Shown: positions 34,901-46,900 of the stretch, one piece after another
Position numbering within the stretch: position 1 is the first letter of the stretch
Layout: every line of letters begins with the position of its first letter
From: Oreocharis arfaki
Taxonomy: Eukaryota > Chordata > Aves > Passeriformes > Paramythiidae
Reading direction: 5' to 3'
DNA length: 64,000 nucleotides
NCBI GenBank assembly: GCA_013398015.1
Contig: VZRR01010743.1
Span: forward strand, 1-64,000
Made by a program: the position numbers and the translations under genes
The notes under the pieces: generated by a model
What the model saw: the letters and a program-made list of their open reading frames with translations, nothing else
Databases searched by the model: none
What the model was told of the DNA's origin: nothing

Positions 34901-37900
34901 ACTTGTGTCCTGTGCCTGGGACCTGCATCAGTGATGTCACACGCCTCTGAGAAAAACTTTTTAACACCTCTGTCTACAAGAGGAAATAAGAGATTTTGAG
35001 TCTGTATTAAAGACTGAAATAGGGGGAGAAAGAAAAACAGGACAAGCTGTGGTGTCCATTGATTTTCAGTTCTTCCCTAAAGACAACATGAGTTACTTTT
35101 TTGGAGTCTGTTATGTTGAACTTTTGACCCATCCTGATTTAACACATCTTCAGGGTCAAAATGTGAAACAGGCTGTTATCTGGCAGGTCACACTGTCAAA
35201 TTATCTTCTGTTACTTGAATGAAAAGTATTCAAGAATAGTTCTTACTCTTTAGTTCCACGTCTGGCCTAAAAATGAATGTACTTTGCAGCGTAGGCACAC
35301 TTTGATCTCTGGCTCATCACTGCTACTTGTACTTTCATGACAAGAGGCACAAAGGAATTTCTCTTCTTCTGCTCTGTGGGATAGGATATCTTGCAGGAGC
35401 AAGATATTATCGCACCTTTATAGGAGCAGGACTGATACACAGGGTGAGGGGAGAATAGGAAGGGACTACATGGCTCATATTTCATCACAGCCTTGTTTGA
35501 ATCCACAATTAGACAAAGGGCAGCTGCAAGTGCTTCATCAGTCCTGAATAATTTCTTGATGGAGACTGAAGACTTTCAGCAGAGGAAAAGGGGATATCTA
35601 GAATGCATCAAAGCATTTTGTGGGAACACTCATGTTTTAACAAATAAGGGAGCAGTTGGTGTGATATCCCCTTCCTGGGAGCTGTATGTGTGATGCTGAC
35701 TCATTGTTCTCCTACACTTCAGGCACTGAGCAGATGTTTTCTCATGGGACAGCTGACATCATCCTTGAGGCCTGCACTGACTTTTGGGATGGTACGGATA
35801 TCTACCCCCTCTCTGGCTCTGACAGGTGGGCAGCTTTCTCATTTGGGGCATTCAGGAGCTGCAGATGAAATGCAGAGGGAACCTGGTCACTCTGTTAAAA
35901 TTCTTTTTGTGATGCTTGTTAAGCTTTTTCAGAGCTTCAAGTAGGTTATGAACATGAGCCATCTCTGCTTGTAATTAATTGTTATCATAGCAATGTAAGA
36001 GATTAAATAGCAACAAGCATTCAGTTGGACTGTAGGAACAAGCCACTTTTTACTGTATGTGTTGGGATATTGTCCTCTTGCAAGTGGATTCTGACTGTAC
36101 TGTGTAGTAGGACTGAATTATAATCAGGTCATGCTGGTAGCAGAGAATTTTTTGTTGTTTTTCAAGAAAAATGTGCTGTCTTACATGAAATGCAAAACGA
36201 TCAATTGTGCCTGAACCAGTTCACACAATGCATCACACCCTTGGAGTCCTGCTGCAATATCAGACAGTGTGTGCTGTATTTTCATCTACAGGCTGAATTG
36301 CTGTTCCTGTTGGCACAGAAGACCAGTAATGTTTAGTTTCACTGACTTTTCACATTGTTCTTCTAAATCTGCTTATCTTCAGGTGTGAAAAAACTCTCAC
36401 TGATCCTTTTTGGAATACTGATCATGTTACAAGCAAATGAAAAATCTGATGTATAGTCTAATTTATTACCTTTGTGAATTCAACTTAGAGAAGGAACCTT
36501 ACCTTATTTCAGTGACTGAATATTGACTAAATACTGGGACCCAGACTCTGAAAGGGGATAGGAGAAAAGTCTGCTACTGCAACTATCTCTGCCATAGGTC
36601 CTGTTGTCAGAGTTGTCAGTTCCCTCCTTGGTGTTTATCTCCCTACAGATAAATTATGTCTGATGAATTAAGCTTCTTCTGTCATGCAGTGAACTTCCTT
36701 GGAGTCATCTGGCAGCCATATAGAGCATATTATATTAGTAAGTGTATTCAAAGAGCTCTGTGTTCAAACCCATCAATCTGATGAGCAAACAGAAATATTC
36801 ACTACTGCCCCTGTTGGAATATGTGTTCTTGTTGCGCTGAAGTGCCTGCAGCTTGGAGAATGTAGAAACAGTAGGGAAAGGCTTCTTCAGACTTTCTAAC
36901 CACTCTTTGTGGAAGACATTTTTCCAGATACATGGAACTACAGCATACATTGTCAGAAACATGGCACATTTTTGCTAACTTTGCCTGTTTTTAATCTCTT
37001 CCACATAGGAAGAAGGTGCTGGATTTCTACCAGCGAGCCTGCCTGTCAGGATACTGCTCTGCCTTTGCATACAAGCCAATGCACTGTGCCTTGTCCTCCC
37101 AGCTCAATGGCAAATGCATAGAGCTGGTGCAGGTGCCGGGGCAGAGCGCGATCTTCACGTGCTGCGACCTTCCCGGGACCACTCCCATCAAACAGAGCAG
37201 CCGGAGGAATAGCTGGAGCTCAGATGGTACGTGTGTCTTCAGTCCTGGCTGTAACCAGATCTGCTGCTGGCCCAGGGGCTGGATCTGATCAGTCTACAGC
37301 TATAAGAGCATTGTTATTCAGAGTAGCAGATGGAAATTTGGAAGGAAGAGTTTCTGAAGTAGAGGTGTTTTCAGAGGAAGTAATGATGTAGCAGCTGGTA
37401 GGGGTATTTCTAGTTGAGTTATCGAAGCTTGCAGAGAAATTCTTCTTGTGGGAAGTATTTTTCTAAAGCAGGCTACTGAGAGTCAAGACTTCTGAGTATT
37501 TCAGTTCTTGGTTTGCTATTTGTCTGATTTTATGGAAATCACATGTGATGGACTTTCAAAGGAATGAAACGTGTGGTGCTATGCAACTATTATCCCTTGC
37601 TGGATTTTGTTGCTGTACTGAAGGAACTGATTCCTACTAGATGAACCGTACATGTCCTTCAGAACAGCAGTGGAAACTGAGAAAGAAGCATGTACCATTA
37701 CATAAATCCAGGAGGCTCTTTTGGAAAACCAGTCTTAACCTCTTTCTGCCTTGGTCTCCCATTCTGTAAAATGTTACTAGTGGGGTTTCCAGCAGCTGGG
37801 AACAGTTGTGAGTGTTTTCAGAACACTTTTGAGTCCCACCTGTGGCAAGTCTTGATACTGTGTGAAGTGTTTTATTATTTTGTTCTTCATGCTGCATCCA

Positions 37901-40900
37901 GCCCCTATTCACCACAGGCTGATGTGGTGATGGTGAAGGAACCCTGTCAAAGAGCCTTTAGAGGCTCTTTGGAAGTGTCTGCAGGGAACATGATTCAATT
38001 CCTTTGCATCAGCCCCTCGTGCTCTGATGCCACTGTGCCTCAGCTAGACTCATCACGTTGTTTAGGCACAGTAGGATGTGTTTAAAATGCCATGTGAACA
38101 TTATGCAGCACACATCCTTGACCTTTCTACCCAAATTCCTTGTGACTGATCCCTGCCTTCTGTTTTATCTTTTTCCTTTCCACGCTTGCTGTTTCTCACT
38201 TGTGTTCTTGGTCTCGTATGTGGGGATGTTCTGAAACCGCTTCTGTGACTGGGTATGCTGGGACAAATGGATGTCTGTTCATCTTTCCTCCTGTGTTTGT
38301 GTTCCTGCACGTTTCTGCTTCTGGTTACTGTGTCCTTGGGTGTCACCTTGGTGGCCTCCCCACCTCGTGTCCTTTGTCTGATGCACACGTGGCCCCTCAT
38401 GTCTCAATGTGATTGCGTGTTGTTTGCATGCCTGAAGAAGGGATTGGGGAAGTGATGGAGAAGGAAGACTGTATCCAGGCTCTGAGTGGACAGATCTTCA
38501 TGGGAATGGTCTCATCTCAGTATCAGGCCCGCCTTGACATTGTCCGCCTCATTGATGGATTGGTCAATGCCTGCATTCGTTTTGTCTACTTCTCCCTGGA
38601 AGATGAGCTCAAAAGCAAGGTAAGCTGTCTTTGGTGAACCCCCTAACCTTGCATGGCCCTTTTTTGTCTGACTGGAGAGTTTAGCTCCAGTGCAATCTAA
38701 GGTTAATCTGATTCAGCCCACTAATGAGTCTAGAAAGTACCTATGCTCCAGTATGGCATCAGTCTGCAGTGCTCTGGCCTGGACAGCCACCCTAACACTG
38801 TTTGTCTGCTCACCCACAGGTGTTTGCTGAAAAAATGGGTCTGGAGACTGGCTGGAATTGCCACATATCCTTAACACCCAATGGTGATGTGCCTGGCTCA
38901 GAGATCCCCCCCTCCAGTCCCAGCCATGCTGGCTCCCTGCACGATGACCTCCATCAGGGTGAGAACTGTGCCTTGGCCACTCTGAGTGCCATGTGTTTCC
39001 TGGGTGGTTCTTTTAAACCCATTCATAGGTTCCTGTGTCCAGACCTGACACCTGATCCGTCAGAGCTTTGAGCACAAAACTGGATGGTCTTCCGGGGGGT
39101 GTGTGTGTGTGTAAGCGACAGCACTTTATATTTATAGCCTTTCTAGCCAGCCAGTACCAAGTTTTTGGAAACAGACATCCTTCTGTGTGCCAGCTGCCAT
39201 GAATTTATGTCCTCATGAACACTTCTGGTTCTTGCTGGGGCCCTGGTCAATCCACTGCAGGTCCCTTGCCTGTGCATTACTCTTTTTTTCTTACTTCAGC
39301 TGCGATTTCTTTATTCTCTTCCCCTAGAAGGACAGCAGACCAGATAAAGTATCATGTCTCAAAAGAGCAGAGACTAGGCTCACATATCTACCTCTGAACA
39401 GATTAGTCATCTAAAAATACTGCATTTTAGATGACTGAGTGGGAGATCTGAGTGTTGCTAACCCAGAAAATCAGGCCTCACATTTCCTGGCTTCTGCAGC
39501 GCCACGTGCATGTCCCACGTGGGTGGCACAGGGGTGGCAGAGGCAGGTTTGTGATTATTGTTTACGCTGCTTCTCTCTGCTCCAGTTTCTCGAGATGATG
39601 TGGAGGGGCTTCTGCTGATGGAAGAGGAAGGGCACTCAGATCTCATCAGCTTTCAGCCAACAGACAGTGATATCCCCAGCTTCCTGGAGGACTGCAACAG
39701 GGTGAGGGCCCCTTTCCTTGTACACCTTGTACTATTGTCATGGTCAGAAGTGTCACCTCATTACTCCCAGAGGAAATTCCTCTTCGAAGCAGATTGACTG
39801 GTTTACATTGGGACTCCCGATTTCCCTCACCCTCTTCCAGCTTGAGAAATGTGGGATTCTCTTAGTTACTTTTGCTGAACAACTCTTTGCTTTGGAGTTT
39901 AGGAATGGAGGTTACTACGCATGGAGTAACCTTGAGAGCTGCATCTCAGTTCCTCTGGGTTCCATGGGCTGGGCAGGGAGTGGGAACATCCCCACTTTCC
40001 ATGCGGACGGAAGAAACACTCTCCTCCAGATGTGAGCCACAGACTGGTGCTGCCCAGTGGTCAGAGTGTGAGACAAGCCCTTCCTGCTTCATAAAGACTT
40101 CACACATGCCCAGCAGAGATTACAGGAATATCAGAGATACAGATTTTAAAAAAAATCTATTAGGCCTGGTTTTAGAAGGCAAGAACCCTTCTTGCATTGC
40201 TGCAGGTTGATGTGGCTGCAACTGAAATAGATCCAGTTGCTGGGAGACAGCAGATGTGTCTGACTAGACTCTCCACACAGGCAAAAAGTCCTTAGAAATC
40301 CTTGAGCACAGGTTTGTCACACTGACCTTACAAACCCTGAGGGCAAGCACAGGCAGCTTGGCAGGTCAGTGTAGAACTTTATCAGAAAACTTCTGACAGT
40401 GGCTTGGGAAAGCCAGTTCTGTCTGCAGGAACATGAATTTGTATCTGATCTTAAAGTTGCATAATTCCAGGAATCATCATTCTCATTTCAGCAGTTCCCT
40501 CTGAAATACCTCTCCCTCACACTCCCTGGCTTATCTGTCCTTTCTCTTTTTCAGGCCAAACTTCCCCGGGGAATCCACCAGGTGAGACCTCACCTGCAGA
40601 ACATTGACAACGTGCCTTTGCTGGTGCCCCTGTTCACAGACTGCACCCCAGAGAGTAAGTGGCCTTTCCTGCTCCTGTCCATTAATTCCTTCCCCAGCTT
40701 CTTGGTCTGGCTCATCCAAGTGTGGACATGGGTGAAGGGAAGGGGATAAATTCCAGAGATCTAGAAGGACATGTTGATATTAATTACCCCCTGTTGCTAC
40801 CTGTGGGGAGCCAGGTGTTGACTTAATTTTAGTGCAGCTGTTGCCCAGCTACTGAATTGGGCTGAGAACCACTCCTTTCAATTTGCATTCGTAAGAGACA

Positions 40901-43900
40901 CAAAAGTAAACATCCAAAATTCTACTGCCTTTCATTAAATGAGTGTTATCAGTGTACCAGGAGACTTTGATCTCTGCTCACAACTGTTATATAACTCAGA
41001 AATCACTTCCCAGAAGAATTTTCCCTTGGCAGTTGCTGTTAACACCTTCTGCTGCTTTGCAGGTTTTGATTGCAGAAAACAGAAAGGACAAAATTTCTCT
41101 CTCTCTCTGAGATATTACTTTATCTAAGAAAGGGGCTGAGTGCTCAGCTGGCTAATACCTGCCGAGTCCATTAAAAGTGTGGAGCATCATTATGATTTGG
41201 CATTTTAGTACCTCTGGTCACAGTTTCCAGTGTGTCAATCAGAGTCCAGTCTGCCTTCACACTTAGTGCCCAAATTTCCTCTCTCTCATTTTGACAGAAG
41301 TGGCAGCTCCCCACTTGACCCAACCCCTCACTGTGCTGCAGGTCTCTGTGCACCAGGCATTTAGTGAAGGTGTTTACAAGGGAATCTGCAGAGGGGAGGC
41401 TTGGGGGTTTTTGTCTGGAGCATTCTAGAAAATCCATGTACACACAGAGAGAGCACTGTGCATAGAGCTACAAAACTAAAATCAGATCAAACAGCAGCTT
41501 TGACTTAGAGGCTCTGGGGATGTTGATAAACATATTGATAAAGGGTAGAAGTGGTAGTGGGTGGGAGTGCAGGAACAGGGGCTGGCTCTGAGCATGGCTG
41601 AGTGTGGCACTGCTTTTGGAGTGGTTTGTTACATTCCCTCTATTCCTTTAGACTTGCAATGACACTAGTGATGTGCTGCTGAACAGAGTTTGAAACATTG
41701 TATTTATTTTCAGTTTGAATGATTTAGGTTTATTTCCTTTCTGCTGTTTTCTAACAAGACCATTTGATGCTGAAGCTGTTTCATGCACCCAGGCGATACC
41801 TACATCTCTGGTCTGAAAAATTCAAATCTCTGGGTCACAGTTCTCTGAACCACAGCTCAGTTCCTGCAGTGGCAGGTATACAGAGCACCTGGTCTGCAGT
41901 TCATTAACTATCTTGTGCCTTGACTGTGGATCTCCCTGTACATGACTGGCAAGTATCAGTTGGGGCAGCTTTAAAAGATCTGTTAGTTATCCAGATTGGA
42001 AAGGATGTGGAACACTGCATTTTTGTGTGCATAATGACATAACACACTACTGCTCTTTCTGTCCCTCTGCAGCCATGTGTGAGATGATCAAGATCATGCA
42101 GGAGTATGGGGAGGTGACCTGCTGTCTGGGAAGCTCTGCCAACCTTCGGAACAGTTGCCTCTTCCTGCAAAGTGATATCAGGTGGGCCAGGGTCTGTTCA
42201 TCCTCCATCTGCCTTTGCCTTGATCTTAGCAAGTAGCCAGCCATGGGTCACACCACACCTGTGGATTGTGCGGGGAGATGCTCACAATTGCTCTGCCCGT
42301 TTTTAGCTGAATTTGTCTTCATAATGGAGGTTTGGGGGTATTGGATGGGATAACTGCTTAGGGCTCTTGACACACAGAGCTATTTCCATGTCTGAAAGGA
42401 AGATACTCTCTTGCATGCTGGACTGTTGTGCCCCAACTGGCATTACAGATGCTTCCCATTGGGTGAAAGAGTGGAAATACCCCTCTCGATCAGCCAATTT
42501 GTTGACCTTGTGCTACAAACCCAAATATGTTCATTATTTCTCTGTGAATAACTGAAAGTCTAGGGAAATTGATCCTAAATTCATGTCATAGCTCAGGCTT
42601 CTCTTCCTGAGCAAGGTATACAGAGCATGGCACAGCACAGTGTGACTTTCCAAGCTGGACTGCAGTGAGACGGTTTCTCCTCTGGGATGAGGCCTTTCAC
42701 CAACACCCCTGTGTTGTACTTGCAGTATAGCCCTGGACCCTCTCTACCCATCCCGCTGCTCCTGGGAGACCTTTGGCTATGCCACCAGCACCACCCTGAC
42801 CAATGGCTCTGAGGAGCTCACCCCACTGCAGCTCTCAGGGCAGCTCAACAGCCTGCCCTGCTCCATGTCCTTCCGCCAGGAGGAGAGCACCAGCATCATC
42901 AGGCTCATAGAGCAGGTGAGCCAGGCAATCCCCTCTCCCCTCTGCAAGGAGCAGAACCAGGAGCTCACACGAGCATTCTGCTTGAGGTGCCCATGGTGCT
43001 GCCAGCAGGAGCTTTGCTTGTGTCTCCTGGCCTTTGTTCAGGAAGCACAACAGGGAGAATTTTCCTGCCTGGCCCTCCTGGTCCGAGGTGTAGGGGATTG
43101 TTTGGGAATGGTGCCTTGTGGCAACAGAACATGAATATTGTTCATCTGGATGAAGTGTATCTTGCAGAGATCCCTAGCCAGACAGCAATGCAGTGTTAGG
43201 GAGAAGTGTAACCCCAGAAAAGCCAAGAGTTTAAACAAACTTACCCCTCGGCTAAATTCTGCCTTTCCTCCAGAGCCTCTCTATGTAGGCAAGAGACCTT
43301 CTCTTTTTGCTTTCAGTGTGTCCAGATCCTCTCCCCTCCCACTTCCCCTGCAGGCCACATGTTCTGCCCCTGCCTGCCAATAACTGCTCTTGGCTGGCAG
43401 CTGCTCCCAGCAGGGCTCTGAGGGCTTGTGCTTCCTTCCAGGCCAGGCATGCAACGTATGGGATCCGCAAGTGTTTCCTCTTCCTGCTGCAGTGCCAGCT
43501 GACCTTGGTTGTCATTCAGGTGAGTCCTGGCCTGGCTGGGGACAGTGTTTAACTCAGAGGACAGGAGGGCTGGCATGGATTTGGTTGGCTGCAGTGGGGC
43601 AGCCACGAGAGAGGAACGTGACCTTCAGTCAGGTTTACACAGCATGTTTGGGGAAGTTACAGATGGAGACTTTGTGACCTGCACTGCCCCTGCTCCCTGA
43701 CCCTTCTACATTTACTTTCAAACCCTTTTTGCCTGGGGACAAGCATCCCCTGCAGCTCCTGCCACAGGAACATATGGAGGGGCTGTGCAGTGGCAGCCCA
43801 GTTACCAGCTCATCCCAGTGTTCTGGGGGAAGACAGCATTTTGGGTAACAAGTGTGTCCTAGCACTGCTCATGCTCTTCACTCTGGGTTGTTTCTGTCCA

Positions 43901-46900
43901 GTTCCTCTCCTGCCTGGTGCAGCTGCCACCCATCCTCAGTACCACAGACATCGTGTGGCTCTCCTGTTTCTGCTACCCACTGCTCAGGTGAGTCTTTCAG
44001 GGTATAATCTCCTCCCACCCCCCACAGGATGCACAGACCACTCCCTCAGCCTCACTATGTCCAGGCTAAAAGAAAACTGACTTCACCCACAGCATGATAA
44101 GAAGGCTGCAAGGATTATTCCAAGCACCTGTTTTGACAAGGTGCTTGGAAACAATGACAGGAGCATTTGTGTGCTGCTGTGTTAACCCCTGCCTTGTGTG
44201 ATGGAGAGTCTGGGGTGTCAGGTGGAGGCCAAGGTACCACAGGTGGTTTTTTCTCCCTCATACATTTGAAGGTCACTTCTCTCTCTATGTGCACCTGCCA
44301 TGAATAGCACCTTTTACAGCATATATAAAGATAAGTGCTAATGCTTCAAGCAGTCTGAGTAGGTTATTTGGGTTCAAATGTTAGACACAGATAAAAGCAT
44401 AATAGCTCTGGTGCCTGAACACCACACTGAGACACTTAACTTACCTTCCTCCAGTATCTCGCTCCTGGGCAAGCCTCCCCACAGCTCCATCATGACCATG
44501 GCAACAGGAAAAAACTTGACTTCTATTCCCAAGAAGGTAGGTGGCCCCTCAGATTTAAATTGTCCCCACATTTTTCTCTTCTGCTTTGTCCCAGTGTTGA
44601 TGCATAGCTGAAGCCCTGTGCCTTCCCAGCTCGCTCAGTAAATTGATCCATGGCATGAGCCAGGAAGGGAATCCCCTGTTCCAGCATGCCCAGAGGGCAG
44701 ATCGTCAGTGCAGCATCTCATCTGTACTACAGCTTGTCTTTTGCAGCCACTGATTCTCTGATGGTTCATGGGGAGGAGGTTGTACCACTGACATGCCCGT
44801 GTCATCCTCCTTCTTTTCCCTTATTCACAGACTCAGCACTACTTCCTGCTCTGCTTCCTGCTGAAATTCAGCCTGACCATCTGCTCCTGCCTCATCTGCT
44901 TCGGGTTCACCCTGCATGAGTCCTGCAAAGGGGTGAACACCACCAGCCTCAACCTCACAGCCTGCTCCTCCATCATGCTGCACAGGTGAGGAACTGGCCC
45001 TGGAACACACATCCTACTGCTCTTGCCCTTTCCAAGGAGAACTGATTCCAATCTTCTAACAAGCTTCAGCCTCTTCCATGACCCACCAGGGCTGATTGCT
45101 CTCCCTGTAGCCTTGAGAGCTACATCAGTGCTCACTGTCACCTCTTGGTACCAGGACAGCCTGAGCTCACACAGATCCCTCAGCTGCTGAAGGAGGACAC
45201 GGCCCTGGTGGAAACAGGTCAGACCGTTAAGTGCCCACTGTTGACTTCTTTCCCGTGTCCTCTCATTCCCTAGCAATGCTGATGGTGCTCCTGACTGGTT
45301 TGGGACATTTTCCAACGCTCTCCTGGTAGCCCAGAAGCTCACAGCTGGCCTGATTGTGTTACACACAGGTAAGTCCCTGTTCCCAGAACCCCATTCCCTG
45401 CTCTGGGGGAAAACTTGCATCCTCTGTCTCTTTCTTTGCCCCCTATGCCAGAGCACAAACTCCCTGATAGAAGCAGACACTGCAGTGGCCTCACAGCACA
45501 GGCACAAATCACAAATTCCCCTGTCTCACCTGACATTGCCCTGGCAGATGAAAGACAACACCCTCAGAACTGATTCTGCTTCCTACCAGCCTGGTAAAGT
45601 GCTGGTTCTGTCCAGTCTCACCAGGAGAGCCAAATCCCTTTTTCCTTCTTGAAAGTTAGTAGCAGCACCTGTAGCTCTCCAGAAATATTCCCTGCCTCTA
45701 AAGTGTTTATATCCCTCTTGCTATTTTGTGAAGTACCCTATTGCCTTCCTCCAAAGGGCACTGGTGCAGCTGTGACTGTTAGAGAGCTGGAAGCCTTTTT
45801 AAACCCTCTTGGAAGGGTGTGCAGCCAGCTCCTGGCTGACCCTCATCACCTGCACCCATTGCCTGGCAGAGTAGGTCCAGGTGCTCCCTGAGAAACCTAA
45901 AGGATCTCTGCTCCCTGTTCCTCATGTCCCATGGGGCTGGGCAGAGCATTGTGTGCTGAGATGTGCAGGTGTCCAGTCCAACAGAAATGCTTCCTGATTT
46001 GATCTCCAGCTTTGGAGAGAGGGGGTTGCAGTACTTTTATGTCCCTCAGACCACTGAGGCAAGGCAGGGGTGCTTTGCCTGGCAGCTGTTTGGAAGAGCC
46101 CAAGTGAAAGCTGAGCAAATGCTCAGTCCTGTGCAGACAGCTCTGGATCTCTGGCTAAATCTCTCTCTGGGCTGGAGCTTTCCTCTGGTGCAGCACTGGG
46201 ACAAGGGCACACCCACCCCTGTCCCACTCCCCAGACCCGGGCCTTTGCCTGCTCTGTTTTAGCTGCTCAGGCTGTGAACCGACCTCACAGTGAATAACTG
46301 TGTGCAGTACAACCACTGCACTGCCCCCACCTGCATTCCAGGGACTTGGCATTGCTGTGAGGAGCCTGGTCTGAAAGAGCCTTGAATGGAAGGTCGGTTC
46401 CAAGGACGTGAACCCCATATCCCTTAGGTGTCGATGTACCTTGTAAAGTGCTGTATCTGTGTGTGATGCTAAATAATGCTCTTTTCCCCTGCAGTGTTCA
46501 TATCCATCACCCACGTCCATCGCACCAAGCCCCTGTGGAAGAAGAGCCCCCTCTCCAACCGGTGGTGGACGCTCACTGTGGCTGTTGTGTGAGTACCCCC
46601 AGGCCCTGGGGAGGTGTTCCAGGATGCTGGAACAAGGAGGGCTCCAGGCCCACTCCAGCACCAGTTTGCTGGTGCTGAGGAGAATAAAGTACACGGCAAT
46701 CAATCTCCACTGCTGAACTGGTGAAGGGTCTCTGTTGTGAGCGTTTCATCTGGGCCTGAACCCTGATCTGCAGATCCTGGGAAGCTTGTCAGGTCTGCTG
46801 AGATCTGCTCTGTTTGTTTTTAATCTCAGGTTGCTGGGGCAAGTGGCACAGACTGTGCTGGACCTGAAACTCTGGGAAAACCTCAATTCTTCTTTGACCT

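Larger units (their letters stand above)
32456..35722 (+). other. TMEM94 intron 15, 3.3 kb
   Basis: It contains the old CR1 tail at 33500-33690 and a T/G low-complexity run at about 34716-34760. Nothing else is recognised. Confidence 0.7.

Noticed and set aside
44839..45507. 222-codon open frame on the - strand
   Set aside because: It lies antisense across TMEM94 exons 27-28 and their introns. The product resembles nothing and ignores the clear splice sites of the + strand gene.
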